A DNA stretch of 59,339 nt, from NCBI RefSeq assembly GCF_009687885.1, contig NZ_BLAF01000015.1, positions 127,974 through 187,312 of the forward strand, read 5' to 3'. The stretch is from Acrocarpospora pleiomorpha. GTDB lineage: Bacteria > Actinomycetota > Actinomycetes > Streptosporangiales > Streptosporangiaceae. The notes beneath the pieces are model-generated. The model searched no databases. It saw only the letters and a list, made by a program, of their open reading frames with translations, and was not told the origin of the DNA. The stretch's first letter is position 1. Every line of letters begins with the position of its first letter. Positions 9,106 through 17,463 of this stretch are shown piece after piece. A program made the translations under genes and the position numbers.

Positions 9106-10138
9106 ATGAGTGTATGACGAACCGGACCGGCTCATCTGCTGTGCGTTCGATCACATCGCGGGCTTCGAGAGTGCGCAGGTGGGCGGCGGCCTCTCCGGCG
9201 GCCATGCCGCGCAGCATCGGCGGAAGCTGGTCCCAGGGGCGGTTCCAGGTCATCCGGGCGGCGACCTCCCAGATGGTGAGGGGTTCCGGGGTTTCGGCCA
9301 GGAGGGTCCGCAGGCGCTGGAGCTTCTCCTCGTGGTGGGTGTGGATCTCGGCGGCCCGGGCGGAGACGTCGGGGAACCGGATCTCGTGGGCGGGGAGCGC
9401 TTCGATCGGGCCGAGCTCGGTGACGCGCAGCAGCGACGTCATGAAGTCGCTGAGCGGGTCGATGTCGTTGCGGTCATAGGGATATATGCCGATATGGGGG
9501 GTGATGTCGGGGAGGACGTGGTCGCCGGTGAAGAGGCGGTCGGCGTCTTCGAGGTGCAGGCAGATGTGGCCGGGGGAGTGGCCGGGCGTCCAGATGGTAC
9601 GCAGGCGGCGGCCGGGGAGGTCGATCAGGTCGCCGTCGGTCAGGGACAGGTCGGGGAGCGCGGGAGGTTCGGGGCGGTTCGCCACGCCCTCGGCCACCTC
9701 GTGGCTGTCGGCTCCGGCACGGCGCAACATGTCGGCCTGGAAGTTCTTGTGGTTCCCATCCTTGACGACGTCACGGAACAGCCGCACTAAGGCGATGTCG
9801 GCTTCGTGCATGGCGATCCAGGCGCCGGAGCTTTCGCGAACCTGACCGGCCAAGCCTGAATGATCCGGGTGGTAATGCGTCACCACCACACCGCGCACGT
9901 CCGCGACATCCATGCCCACGCTGGCCAGCCCCTCGGTCAGAGCCAGCCAGGCATCCGGGTGATTCCATCCCGCGTCGATCAACACCGGCCCGCCCGGCGA
10001 CTCGACCGCGTACACCAGCGTGTAACCGAGCGGATTGCCTGGAATCGGCACCGGCACGCTCCACACGCCCCCGCCGACATCCATCGGCCGCTGCTCGATG
10101 TACGCCCGCCGCCGTGACCTGACGCCGCTCTCACTCAC
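9104..10138 (-). CDS. Metallo-beta-lactamase-fold hydrolase with C-terminal winged helix
   Basis: A 344-residue MBL-fold enzyme. The metal motif is THYHPDHSG (HxHxDH) near residue 88, with further ligands in WTPGHSPGH and TGDH and a late His (LPAHEIRF). The last 75 residues resemble the winged-helix tail of LACTB2-like MBL hydrolases. Such proteins often sit in actinobacterial fatty-acid and steroid gene clusters, where they may hydrolyse thioesters or lactones; the exact substrate is unknown. Its TAG stop overlaps the palindrome before the GntR gene, so the two may be co-transcribed. Confidence 0.85.
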   Translation of the reverse strand: MSESGVRSRRRAYIEQRPMDVGGGVWSVPVPIPGNPLGYTLVYAVESPGGPVLIDAGWNHPDAWLALTEGLASVGMDVADVRGVVVTHYHPDHSGLAGQVRESSGAWIAMHEADIALVRLFRDVVKDGNHKNFQADMLRRAGADSHEVAEGVANRPEPPALPDLSLTDGDLIDLPGRRLRTIWTPGHSPGHICLHLEDADRLFTGDHVLPDITPHIGIYPYDRNDIDPLSDFMTSLLRVTELGPIEALPAHEIRFPDVSARAAEIHTHHEEKLQRLRTLLAETPEPLTIWEVAARMTWNRPWDQLPPMLRGMAAGEAAAHLRTLEARDVIERTADEPVRFVIHS

Positions 10139-10252
10139 GCTAGCCGTCCACTCCCAGGGTTCACGGCCGAGCCGCCCCCCGAATAAGCCCTACGCAAGCG
10201 AATCAAGCGCTTGGTACGCCGAGTCTATCGACTCCCCATCATGGCCCATCGG

Positions 10253-11425
<1,173 letters not shown>

Positions 11426-11440
11426 CTTTGGACCGAAAGT

Positions 11441-12103
11441 CTAGAAGTCCGCCAGCAGCCGGTCCGCCGCGATCTCGATACGCCGCTGGATCTGCTCGTA
11501 CGTCCTGCGGCTGCGCAGCATCTCCAGCAGCTCGTGCACCCACACGCTGGACAGCGACCCGGCCAGCGCGAACTGCTCCTCGGTGGCGCGCTCGGGGGTG
11601 AGCCCGTCGGCCGCGACCCGCAGCAGCAGCCCGGTCATACGATCGCCGAACGGGGTGTCCACCTCGGCCATGATCAAAGATCGGATCAGCGCGTCCGCCA
11701 GTTCGGGCTCGCGCATCAGCCCTCGGGTGGCGCGCATCAGCACGTCGACCGCCCGTCCCGCCGGGGTCGCCGCCTGCGGAGGCCGCCGCTCGATGCTCGA
11801 CTCCAGCAGATCGAGCTCCTCGCCGACGACAGCGACCACCAGATCCATCTTGGATGGGAAATACCGATAAAGCGTGCCGAGCGCGACACCCGCGCGTTCG
11901 GCCACCGTACGCATCTGCATCGCCTCGACCCCGCCGCGGGACGCCAGCGCCGCGGCCGCCTGCACGATCCGCTTGCGCCGCTGATGCTGGCTCCGGGTAC
12001 GGACACCGGGGGCGGCGGTGCCGTGGGCGGAGACCTGTCTGGGCACAGGATCGACGACGGGGCCTACCTCGGCCACGTCCGTGATCACCCGCGAAGAGCG
12101 CAT
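11441..12103 (-). CDS. kstR: TetR-family regulator, KstR-like
   Basis: A 220-residue TetR regulator. After a non-conserved, proline-rich 40-residue leader comes the helix-turn-helix (RRKRIVQAAAALASRGGVEAMQMRTVAERAGVALG and TLYRYFPSK, split here). By recall this closely parallels KstR of Mycobacterium (RRKRI, YEAVQMRAVADRA, GTLYRYFPSK). KstR represses cholesterol-catabolic genes and is released by 3-oxo-steroid CoA esters. The genes on either side are igr-type steroid genes, and KstR-box matches flank it. The ATG at 12103 has no ribosome site and abuts a candidate box, so the message may be leaderless or start at an internal GTG. The symbol is by similarity. Confidence 0.8.
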   Translation of the reverse strand: MRSSRVITDVAEVGPVVDPVPRQVSAHGTAAPGVRTRSQHQRRKRIVQAAAALASRGGVEAMQMRTVAERAGVALGTLYRYFPSKMDLVVAVVGEELDLLESSIERRPPQAATPAGRAVDVLMRATRGLMREPELADALIRSLIMAEVDTPFGDRMTGLLLRVAADGLTPERATEEQFALAGSLSSVWVHELLEMLRSRRTYEQIQRRIEIAADRLLADF

Positions 12104-12117
12104 AAGAACACGTTATC
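12104..12117. promoter_or_regulatory. Partial KstR box at the start of the TetR-family gene
   Basis: AAGAACACGTTATC contains the AACNNGTT core of the KstR box but lacks the outer T and A. It abuts the presumed start codon of the kstR-like gene, a position suited to autorepression. Confidence 0.45.
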
Positions 12118-12236
12118 TGATTTCCCTCCGTCCCGACTGGTTACTCACCGGTCACAAGCCACCACCTACACGCACGTATTTCACGATTTATCCACATGTA
12201 ATGCCCGTGGAACACGGCCCGGCTATGGACACGGAA

Positions 12237-12250
12237 TAGAATCTGTTCTA
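12237..12250. promoter_or_regulatory. KstR-box-like palindrome upstream of the chsE1 operon
   Basis: TAGAATCTGTTCTA differs from TNNAACNNGTTNNA at a single fixed base (AAT for AAC). It lies about 57 bp before the first gene of the steroid side-chain operon. The following bases TTCTACTTTG are shared with the site at 11412. Confidence 0.6.
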
Positions 12251-12307
12251 CTTTGCCTCTCGGTTGGCCTGAATCCAGTACGCCTGTGAGCACACCCTGG
12301 AGCGCCG

Positions 12308-13369
12308 GTGGACTTCAATCTGGACGAGACACAGACCGAGATCCGCACCCTCGCGGCCGACCTCCTCGCTCGGGAGGCCACCCCGGCCCGGCTGGAGGCG
12401 TACGACAAGAGCGGCAAGCCCTACGACGCGGACCTCTGGCAAGCGCTCGCCAAAGCAGGACTTATCGGCATTTGCCTCCCCGAATCGGCGGGCGGCGCTG
12501 GATACGGCCCGGTCGAACTGGCGGTGATCCTGCGCGAGGCGGGCGCCAAGGTCGCCCCCGTGCCTCTCGCCTCCAGCCTGGTCGCCGGCCTGACGATCGC
12601 CCAGCACGGGACACCAGCCCAGAAAGACGCCCTCGCCCCCCTGGCCGACGGCGAGATCACGCTGACCTACGCCCTCCGGGAACCCGGCGCCGACCTCCAG
12701 GATCCCCCCGAGACCACCGCCACCGGCAACCGCCTCACCGGCCGAAAAAGCCTCGTCTCGTACGCCGCCGAGTCCGCCGGAATCCTGCTGACCGCCGACA
12801 CGGGCACCCATACCCAGCTCTATCTCGTCGACCCGGCGGACGTCACCCTCACCGATGCCCCGCTCTCCACCGGCGAACCCGGCTCGGTGATCACCCTCCA
12901 GGACACCCCCGGCCAGCCCGTCGGCGACGCCACCGCGGCCGAGGCACTCAAGCTCAACGCCCTCGCCGCGATCACCGCCACCGCCTCCGGCGTGCTCTCC
13001 GGCGCCCTCACCCTCACCACGGACTACATCAAGACCCGCCGCCAGTTCGACCGCGCCCTCGCCGAATTCCAGGCCGTAACGGTACAGATCGCCGACGTCT
13101 ACATCGCCGGGCGGGCGCTCGACGTCGCCGTCTGGTCGGGCGCGTGGCGGCTGGCCCAGAGACTTCCCGCCGAGCAGGACCTGGCGATCGCCGCCCTGCA
13201 CACCGCCGACTCCGCGCTTCGTGCCCTCTACACCTGCCAGCACCTGCACGGCGGCATCGGCCTGGACGTGTCCTACCCGCTGCACCGCTACTTCGCCTGG
13301 GGCAAACACGCCGCCCACCTGCTCGGCGGCCCGGAGGCCCAGCTGGACCTGATCGGAGCTCTGGTCTGA
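12308..13369 (+). CDS. chsE1: Acyl-CoA dehydrogenase subunit, ChsE1/FadE28-like
   Basis: A 353-residue acyl-CoA dehydrogenase-fold protein. Regions matching the family are PESAGGAGYGPVELAV (N-terminal domain), KTRRQFDRALAEFQAV (C-terminal domain) and HLHGGIGLDVSYPLHRY near the end. In mycobacteria FadE28 and FadE29 form an alpha2beta2 enzyme (ChsE1-ChsE2) that dehydrogenates 3-oxo-4-pregnene-20-carboxyl-CoA. Here the FadE28-like gene is followed directly by a FadE29-like gene, TGATG overlapping. The GTG start has GGAG six bases upstream. The middle domain is shorter than in homomeric enzymes, as expected for a heteromer. Confidence 0.85.
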   Translation: MDFNLDETQTEIRTLAADLLAREATPARLEAYDKSGKPYDADLWQALAKAGLIGICLPESAGGAGYGPVELAVILREAGAKVAPVPLASSLVAGLTIAQHGTPAQKDALAPLADGEITLTYALREPGADLQDPPETTATGNRLTGRKSLVSYAAESAGILLTADTGTHTQLYLVDPADVTLTDAPLSTGEPGSVITLQDTPGQPVGDATAAEALKLNALAAITATASGVLSGALTLTTDYIKTRRQFDRALAEFQAVTVQIADVYIAGRALDVAVWSGAWRLAQRLPAEQDLAIAALHTADSALRALYTCQHLHGGIGLDVSYPLHRYFAWGKHAAHLLGGPEAQLDLIGALV

Positions 13370-14523
13370 TGTTCATCGAACTCACCGCCCAGCAGCAGGC
13401 CCTGCGCGATGAACTACGCGAATATTTCACCACCTGTCTCACCGCTGAGGAGCGCAGGAAGATCTCCCAGGACCCGTTCGGCGAGGCGTACATGGCGCAC
13501 TGCCGCCGCCTCGGCAGCGACGGCATGCTCGGCATGGGCTGGCCGACCGAGTACGGCGGCCGCGGCTACGGCCCTCTGGAACAGCAGATCTTCGCCAACG
13601 AGATCGCCCGCGCTGAGGTGCCGTACCCGATCATCACCCTGCAGACGGTCGGCCCGACCCTCATGCAGTACGGCACGGCGGAGCAGAAGGAGTTCTTCCT
13701 GCCGCGCATCCTCGCCGGGGAATGCCATTTCGCCATCGGCTACAGCGAACCGGGCGCGGGCACCGACCTGGCCTCGCTGCGCACCACCGCGGTCCGGGAC
13801 GGCGACCACTACCTCGTCAACGGCCAGAAGGTCTTCACCTCGGGCGCGCACTACGCGCAGTACATCTGGCTGGCGGTCCGCACCGACCCGGACGCGAAGA
13901 AACACCGGGGCATCACGATGATGATCGCCGCCACCGAGGACCCCGGCTACTCGTGGACCCCGATCGTCACGATGGACGGACGCCACCACACGAACGCCAC
14001 CTACTACACCGATGTCCGGATACCGGTGGGCATGGTGGTCGGCGAGGAGAACAAGGGCTGGGATCTGATCGTCAACCAGCTCAACCACGAGCGGGTGACG
14101 CTGGGTCCGGCGGGCAACATCGCCCACACCTACCTCAGGTTCGAGCGCTGGGCCAGCGACACCGGCCTGATCGAGCACCCGGCCGTCCGCCGAGCCCTGG
14201 CCCAGATATACGCATATTTCCGGACCAATGAGTTGCTCAACTGGCAGGTCGCCGCCAACATGGATCTCGGCTGGCTGGGTGCCCCCGACGCCTCCGCCAC
14301 CAAGATCTACGGCTCGGAGCGCATGCAGGACGTCGGCCGGATCGTCGGCGAGACGCTCGCCAGATTCGGCGATCCCGCCGACGAGCAGACCCGCGACCTG
14401 ATGGAGCGGGTGGACCGCGGCGTCAAGGGCGGCCTCGTCCTCACCTTCGGCGGCGGCGTCAACGAGGTCCAGCGGGAGCTGATCGCCATGCTCGGCCTGG
14501 GACTCCCGAGGCCGCCCCGATGA
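13369..14523 (+). CDS. chsE2: Acyl-CoA dehydrogenase subunit, ChsE2/FadE29-like
   Basis: A 384-residue partner of ChsE1. It is strikingly close to recalled mycobacterial FadE29: MFIELTAQQQALRDELREYF at the start, LQTVGPTLMQYGT, FAIGYSEPGAGTDLASLRTT in the flavin region, DPGYSWTPI, HHTNATYYTDVRIPV and VITFGGGVNEV-like VLTFGGGVNEV near the end. It would supply the other half of the flavin and substrate site of the heterotetramer, acting in the cytosol on the C3 side chain of the steroid CoA ester. The stop codon lies inside an ATGA that also starts a duplicated short frame. Confidence 0.9.
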   Translation: MFIELTAQQQALRDELREYFTTCLTAEERRKISQDPFGEAYMAHCRRLGSDGMLGMGWPTEYGGRGYGPLEQQIFANEIARAEVPYPIITLQTVGPTLMQYGTAEQKEFFLPRILAGECHFAIGYSEPGAGTDLASLRTTAVRDGDHYLVNGQKVFTSGAHYAQYIWLAVRTDPDAKKHRGITMMIAATEDPGYSWTPIVTMDGRHHTNATYYTDVRIPVGMVVGEENKGWDLIVNQLNHERVTLGPAGNIAHTYLRFERWASDTGLIEHPAVRRALAQIYAYFRTNELLNWQVAANMDLGWLGAPDASATKIYGSERMQDVGRIVGETLARFGDPADEQTRDLMERVDRGVKGGLVLTFGGGVNEVQRELIAMLGLGLPRPPR

Positions 14524-14694
14524 CCGGCCTTCTACGGCCTGGCCGCGAAGGTCATCGCCCAAGACTCGCGGCTCCCGAGGCCGCCCCGATGACCAGCTTC
14601 TACGGCTTGGCCGCCAAGGTCATCGCCGAAGGCTCGCGGCTCCCGAGGCCACCCCGATGACAGACCTCCACGACCTGGCCGCGAAGGTCATCGC
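14505..14694 (+). repeat. Triplicated 68-69 bp segment at the chsE2/chsH2 junction
   Basis: The sequence around the chsH2 start codon occurs three times, with ATGs at 14520, 14589 and 14657 (spacings 69 and 68 bp). Each copy carries a CCCGA-GGCC-like lead, the ATGA, and a GGCCGCGAAGGTCATCGCC-like core. The third copy is the true chsH2 start. The units combine the end of chsE2 with the start of chsH2, which indicates tandem duplication of the gene junction. Confidence 0.9.
14520..14660 (+). CDS. 46-residue mini-ORF made by the junction duplication
   Basis: An ATG overlapping the chsE2 stop (ATGA) opens a 46-codon frame. It passes in frame through the second duplicated start (MTSFYGLAAKVIAEGS) and ends in a TGA that overlaps the chsH2 ATG (ATGA again). 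The second half mimics the N-terminus of ChsH2 and ends in LPRPPR, like ChsE2. Translational coupling from chsE2 to chsH2 could therefore run through this frame. It may produce a peptide of no function; I treat it as a possible coupling device. Confidence 0.4.
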   Translation: MTGLLRPGREGHRPRLAAPEAAPMTSFYGLAAKVIAEGSRLPRPPR

Positions 14695-15562
14695 CGAGGG
14701 TGAGGGTCCGCGGCTGCCCACACCCAGCCCGGTCGATCGCACGATGATCCGGCACTGGACCGAGGCGATGGGCGACGCCAACTCGCGCTACCAGGGCCCC
14801 GACGCCATCGCGCCCCCCGCCATGATTCAGGTCTGGAGCATGGACGGCCTCAACGGCCGGAAACGCGCGACCCGTGCCCCTCTCGACGACCTGCTCGACG
14901 CCCTCGACGCGGCCGGATACACCGGCGTCGTGGCCACCAACTGCGAACACACCTACCACCGCCCGCTCGTCCCCGGCGAGGAACTCACCTCCGCCACCCG
15001 GACGACCGATATGACCGGTCTGAAGAAGACTGCCCTCGGTGACGGACATTTCGTGACCTGGAACGTCACCTGGTACGCACAGGACGAACCGGTCGCGGAA
15101 ATGATCTTCAGGTTGCTTAAGTTCCGCCCCCGGGAGGAAAGATCCCCCACCGAGGGGCGGAAGCCGTACCCCCTGCGACCGGCGGTGAACCGGGACACGG
15201 AGTTCTTCTGGGAGGGTGCCAGGAGCGGAGAGCTCCGGATCCAGAAGTGCGGCGACTGCGGTGAGCTGCGACATCCCCCGGGCCCGCTCTGCCCGTCGTG
15301 CCGGTCCACCAAGCGCACGTACGCGGTGGCGGCGGGGACCGGTGTGGTCTACAGCTACGTCGTGCACCACAACCCGCCGGTTCCGGGACGCGAGACGCCT
15401 TTCGTCGTCGCTGTTGTGGAACTGCCGGAAGGGGTACGGATCGTGGGGAACGTCGTGGACTGCGCACCGGCGGAGGTGGAGATCGGCATGCCCGTCCGGG
15501 TCACCTACCGCGAGATGGACGACGAACTGACGCTGCCCTTGTGGACACTGGGAGAGTCCTGA
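14657..15562 (+). CDS. chsH2: ChsH2-like MaoC-DUF35 fusion, enoyl-CoA hydratase subunit
   Basis: A 301-residue two-domain protein. Residues about 1-160 form a MaoC/hotdog domain (HTYHRPLVPGEELTS). Residues about 175-300 form a DUF35 domain with a zinc-ribbon (KCGDCGELRHPPGPLCPSC, four Cys) and an OB-fold (GTGVVYSYVVHHNP). The same fusion is ChsH2 of the mycobacterial igr operon. Its MaoC part pairs with ChsH1 as the hydratase for the 17(20)-enoyl-CoA, and its DUF35 part binds the aldolase Ltp2. Gene order here is identical. One base separates it from chsH1. Confidence 0.9.
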   Translation: MTDLHDLAAKVIAEGEGPRLPTPSPVDRTMIRHWTEAMGDANSRYQGPDAIAPPAMIQVWSMDGLNGRKRATRAPLDDLLDALDAAGYTGVVATNCEHTYHRPLVPGEELTSATRTTDMTGLKKTALGDGHFVTWNVTWYAQDEPVAEMIFRLLKFRPREERSPTEGRKPYPLRPAVNRDTEFFWEGARSGELRIQKCGDCGELRHPPGPLCPSCRSTKRTYAVAAGTGVVYSYVVHHNPPVPGRETPFVVAVVELPEGVRIVGNVVDCAPAEVEIGMPVRVTYREMDDELTLPLWTLGES

Positions 15563-15563
15563 C

Positions 15564-15956
15564 ATGCGAACGCTGGAGATGGCCGTCGGCACCACGCTCC
15601 CCGAGCTGGTGATCCCGCTCACCCCGACCCTGATCATCTCAACCGCGCTCGCGACCCGCGACTTCACCCCGGTCCACCACGACGTCGAACTCGCTCGCGC
15701 CCAAGGCTCCCAGGACATCTTCCTCAACATCCTGACGACCATGGGCCTGATGGAGCGTTTTGTCACCGACTGGGCCGGACCAGAAGCCTTGATCCGCGGC
15801 ATCAACGTCAAACTCGGTGTTCCGGCGTACGCGGGGGATACTCTCACCTTCCACGGCACCGTCGCGGAGCGTGACGGCGACACCGGCACCGTCGACGTGC
15901 GCGGCACGGTTTCGCTGGGCGCCCACGCCACAGGCACGGTCCGTTTTTCCCTCTGA
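15564..15956 (+). CDS. chsH1: ChsH1-like MaoC hydratase subunit
   Basis: A 130-residue single hotdog-fold protein. The hydratase motif is visible as ATRDFTPVHHDVELA near residue 32, with the Asp and His expected to be catalytic. In mycobacteria ChsH1 and ChsH2 form the enoyl-CoA hydratase that adds water to 3-oxo-4,17-pregnadiene-20-carboxyl-CoA. Size, motif and place between chsH2 and ltp2 agree with that. It begins one base after the chsH2 stop and ends 14 bp before ltp2, so the five genes are surely one operon. Confidence 0.9.
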   Translation: MRTLEMAVGTTLPELVIPLTPTLIISTALATRDFTPVHHDVELARAQGSQDIFLNILTTMGLMERFVTDWAGPEALIRGINVKLGVPAYAGDTLTFHGTVAERDGDTGTVDVRGTVSLGAHATGTVRFSL

Positions 15957-15970
15957 ACGAGAGGTTCTCC

Positions 15971-17140
15971 ATGGCTGGTACGGCACTCGCGGGCATCGGC
16001 GCCACCGAGTTCTCCAAGAACTCCGGCAGATCCGAACTCCAGCTGGCCGCGGAAGCGGTCTTGGCCGCCCTTGACGACGCCGGACTCGCCCCCTCGGATG
16101 TGGACGGACTGGTCACCTATACGCAGGACAGCAACCAGGAGATCGGGCTCGCGCGCGAGGTCGGCATCGGCGATCTGACCTATTTCTCCAGGGTGCACTA
16201 CGGCGGCGGCGCGGCCTGTGGCACGGTCGCGCATGCCGCGATGGCCGTGACCACCGGAGCTGCGGAGGTGGTCGTCTGTTATCGGGCGTTCAACGAGAGG
16301 TCCGGGCGCAGGTTCGGGCAGCCCGACGCGGGGCTTGGGGGTGAGCCGTCGTCTCTGGGGCTGGAGATGAGCTGGCATGTGCCGTATGGGCTGATGACTC
16401 CGGCCGCGTGGGTGGCCATGTTCGCGCAGCGTTATATGCACGAATATGGGGTTAAATCCGAAGATTTCGGGCGGGTGGCGGTGGCGATGCGGCGGCATGC
16501 GGCCACTAATCCGGCGGCCTGGTTCTATGAGCGGCCGATCACGTTGGCCGACCATCAGGCTTCGAAGTGGATCGTGGAGCCGCTGCACCTGCTCGACTGC
16601 TGCCAGGAGAGCGATGGCGCCGTGGCCCTCGTCGTCACTTCCGCGGACCGGGCGCGCGATCTTCGGTGCACCCCCGCGCTGATCGCGGCGGCGGCCCAGG
16701 GTGCCGGAGCGGGCCAGATGATGATGACCAGCTACTATCGCGATGACATGACCGGCCTAGCCGAGATGGGCGTAGTCGGCCGCAAATTGTGGGAAATTTC
16801 GGGACTCAGGCCGTCGGATATGCAGGCGGCCATTCTTTATGATCATTTCACCCCGTTTGTCCTGACCCAGCTGGAAGAACTGGGGTTCTGCGCCCGGGGC
16901 GAAGCCAAGGATTTCATCCACGACGGCGGCATCGAGATCGACGGCCACCTCCCCGTCAACCCCCACGGCGGCCAGCTCGGCGAAGCGTACATCCACGGCA
17001 TGAACGGCATCGCCGAAGCGGTACGCCAAGTCAGAGGCACGGCGGTCAACCAGGTCCCCGACCTGGAGAACATCCTGGTCACAGCCGGAACCGGAGTCCC
17101 CACCAGCGGCCTGATCCTGACCCGAGGTTCCGAATCCTGA
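15971..17140 (+). CDS. ltp2: Ltp2-like thiolase-fold aldolase for steroid side-chain cleavage
   Basis: A 389-residue thiolase-superfamily protein of the lipid-transfer/SCP-x class. Recognisable stretches are GGGAACGTVAHAAMAV near residue 80 and YDHFTPFVLTQLEELGFC and LPVNPHGGQLGEAYIHGMN near the C-terminus. In mycobacteria Ltp2 works with the DUF35 domain of ChsH2 to retro-aldol cleave 17-hydroxy-3-oxo-4-pregnene-20-carboxyl-CoA to androstenedione and propionyl-CoA. GAGAGGTTCTCC precedes the ATG. The last codons lie in an exact 20-bp tandem duplication that places the present stop; without it the frame would run on to about 17178. Confidence 0.9.
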   Translation: MAGTALAGIGATEFSKNSGRSELQLAAEAVLAALDDAGLAPSDVDGLVTYTQDSNQEIGLAREVGIGDLTYFSRVHYGGGAACGTVAHAAMAVTTGAAEVVVCYRAFNERSGRRFGQPDAGLGGEPSSLGLEMSWHVPYGLMTPAAWVAMFAQRYMHEYGVKSEDFGRVAVAMRRHAATNPAAWFYERPITLADHQASKWIVEPLHLLDCCQESDGAVALVVTSADRARDLRCTPALIAAAAQGAGAGQMMMTSYYRDDMTGLAEMGVVGRKLWEISGLRPSDMQAAILYDHFTPFVLTQLEELGFCARGEAKDFIHDGGIEIDGHLPVNPHGGQLGEAYIHGMNGIAEAVRQVRGTAVNQVPDLENILVTAGTGVPTSGLILTRGSES

Positions 17141-17153
17141 CCCGAGGTTCCGA
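17114..17153 (+). repeat. Exact 20-bp tandem duplication at the ltp2 stop codon
   Basis: The segments 17114-17133 and 17134-17153 are identical (ATCCTGACCC to TTCCGA). Because 20 is not a multiple of three, the second copy is read in another frame, which supplies the TGA at 17138-17140. The single-copy ancestor would have encoded a slightly longer C-terminus. Confidence 0.85.
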
Positions 17154-17186
17154 CCTGACCGGAAGTCCCCCGATCTGACCGAGGTT

Positions 17187-17463
17187 CTGGCCTGACCGGA
17201 GGTCCCCTGATCTGATCGAAGTCAGGGCGGCACCAGCGTCGGCACCGAGAAGAACACCAGCAGCGCGATGGCCAGATGGCGAACCCGATCAGCTCCCACA
17301 GCCAGTCGTAGTGGTGTCCCGATCCGAGGTTCCGGCCTGGCCGGAGGTCCCCTGATCTGGCTGAGGTTAAGGCGTCACCAGCGTCGGCACTGAGAAGAAG
17401 ACCAGCAGGGCGATGGCCAGGCAGATGGCGAACCCGATCAGCTCCCAGAGCCAGTCGTAGTGG
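17187..17463 (-). repeat. 145-bp tandem copy of the 3' end of the sigma-like gene
   Basis: The last codons of the minus-strand gene (17371-17463, the C-terminal membrane segment) recur with a 145-bp offset at 17231-17318. They are degenerate and have a 4-base deletion that breaks the frame. The preceding GGAGGTCCCCTGATCTG motif is also duplicated (near 17201 and 17343). The outer copy is therefore a non-coding 3' fragment. Apart from these repeats the gap 17141-17366 holds nothing recognisable. Confidence 0.85.
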
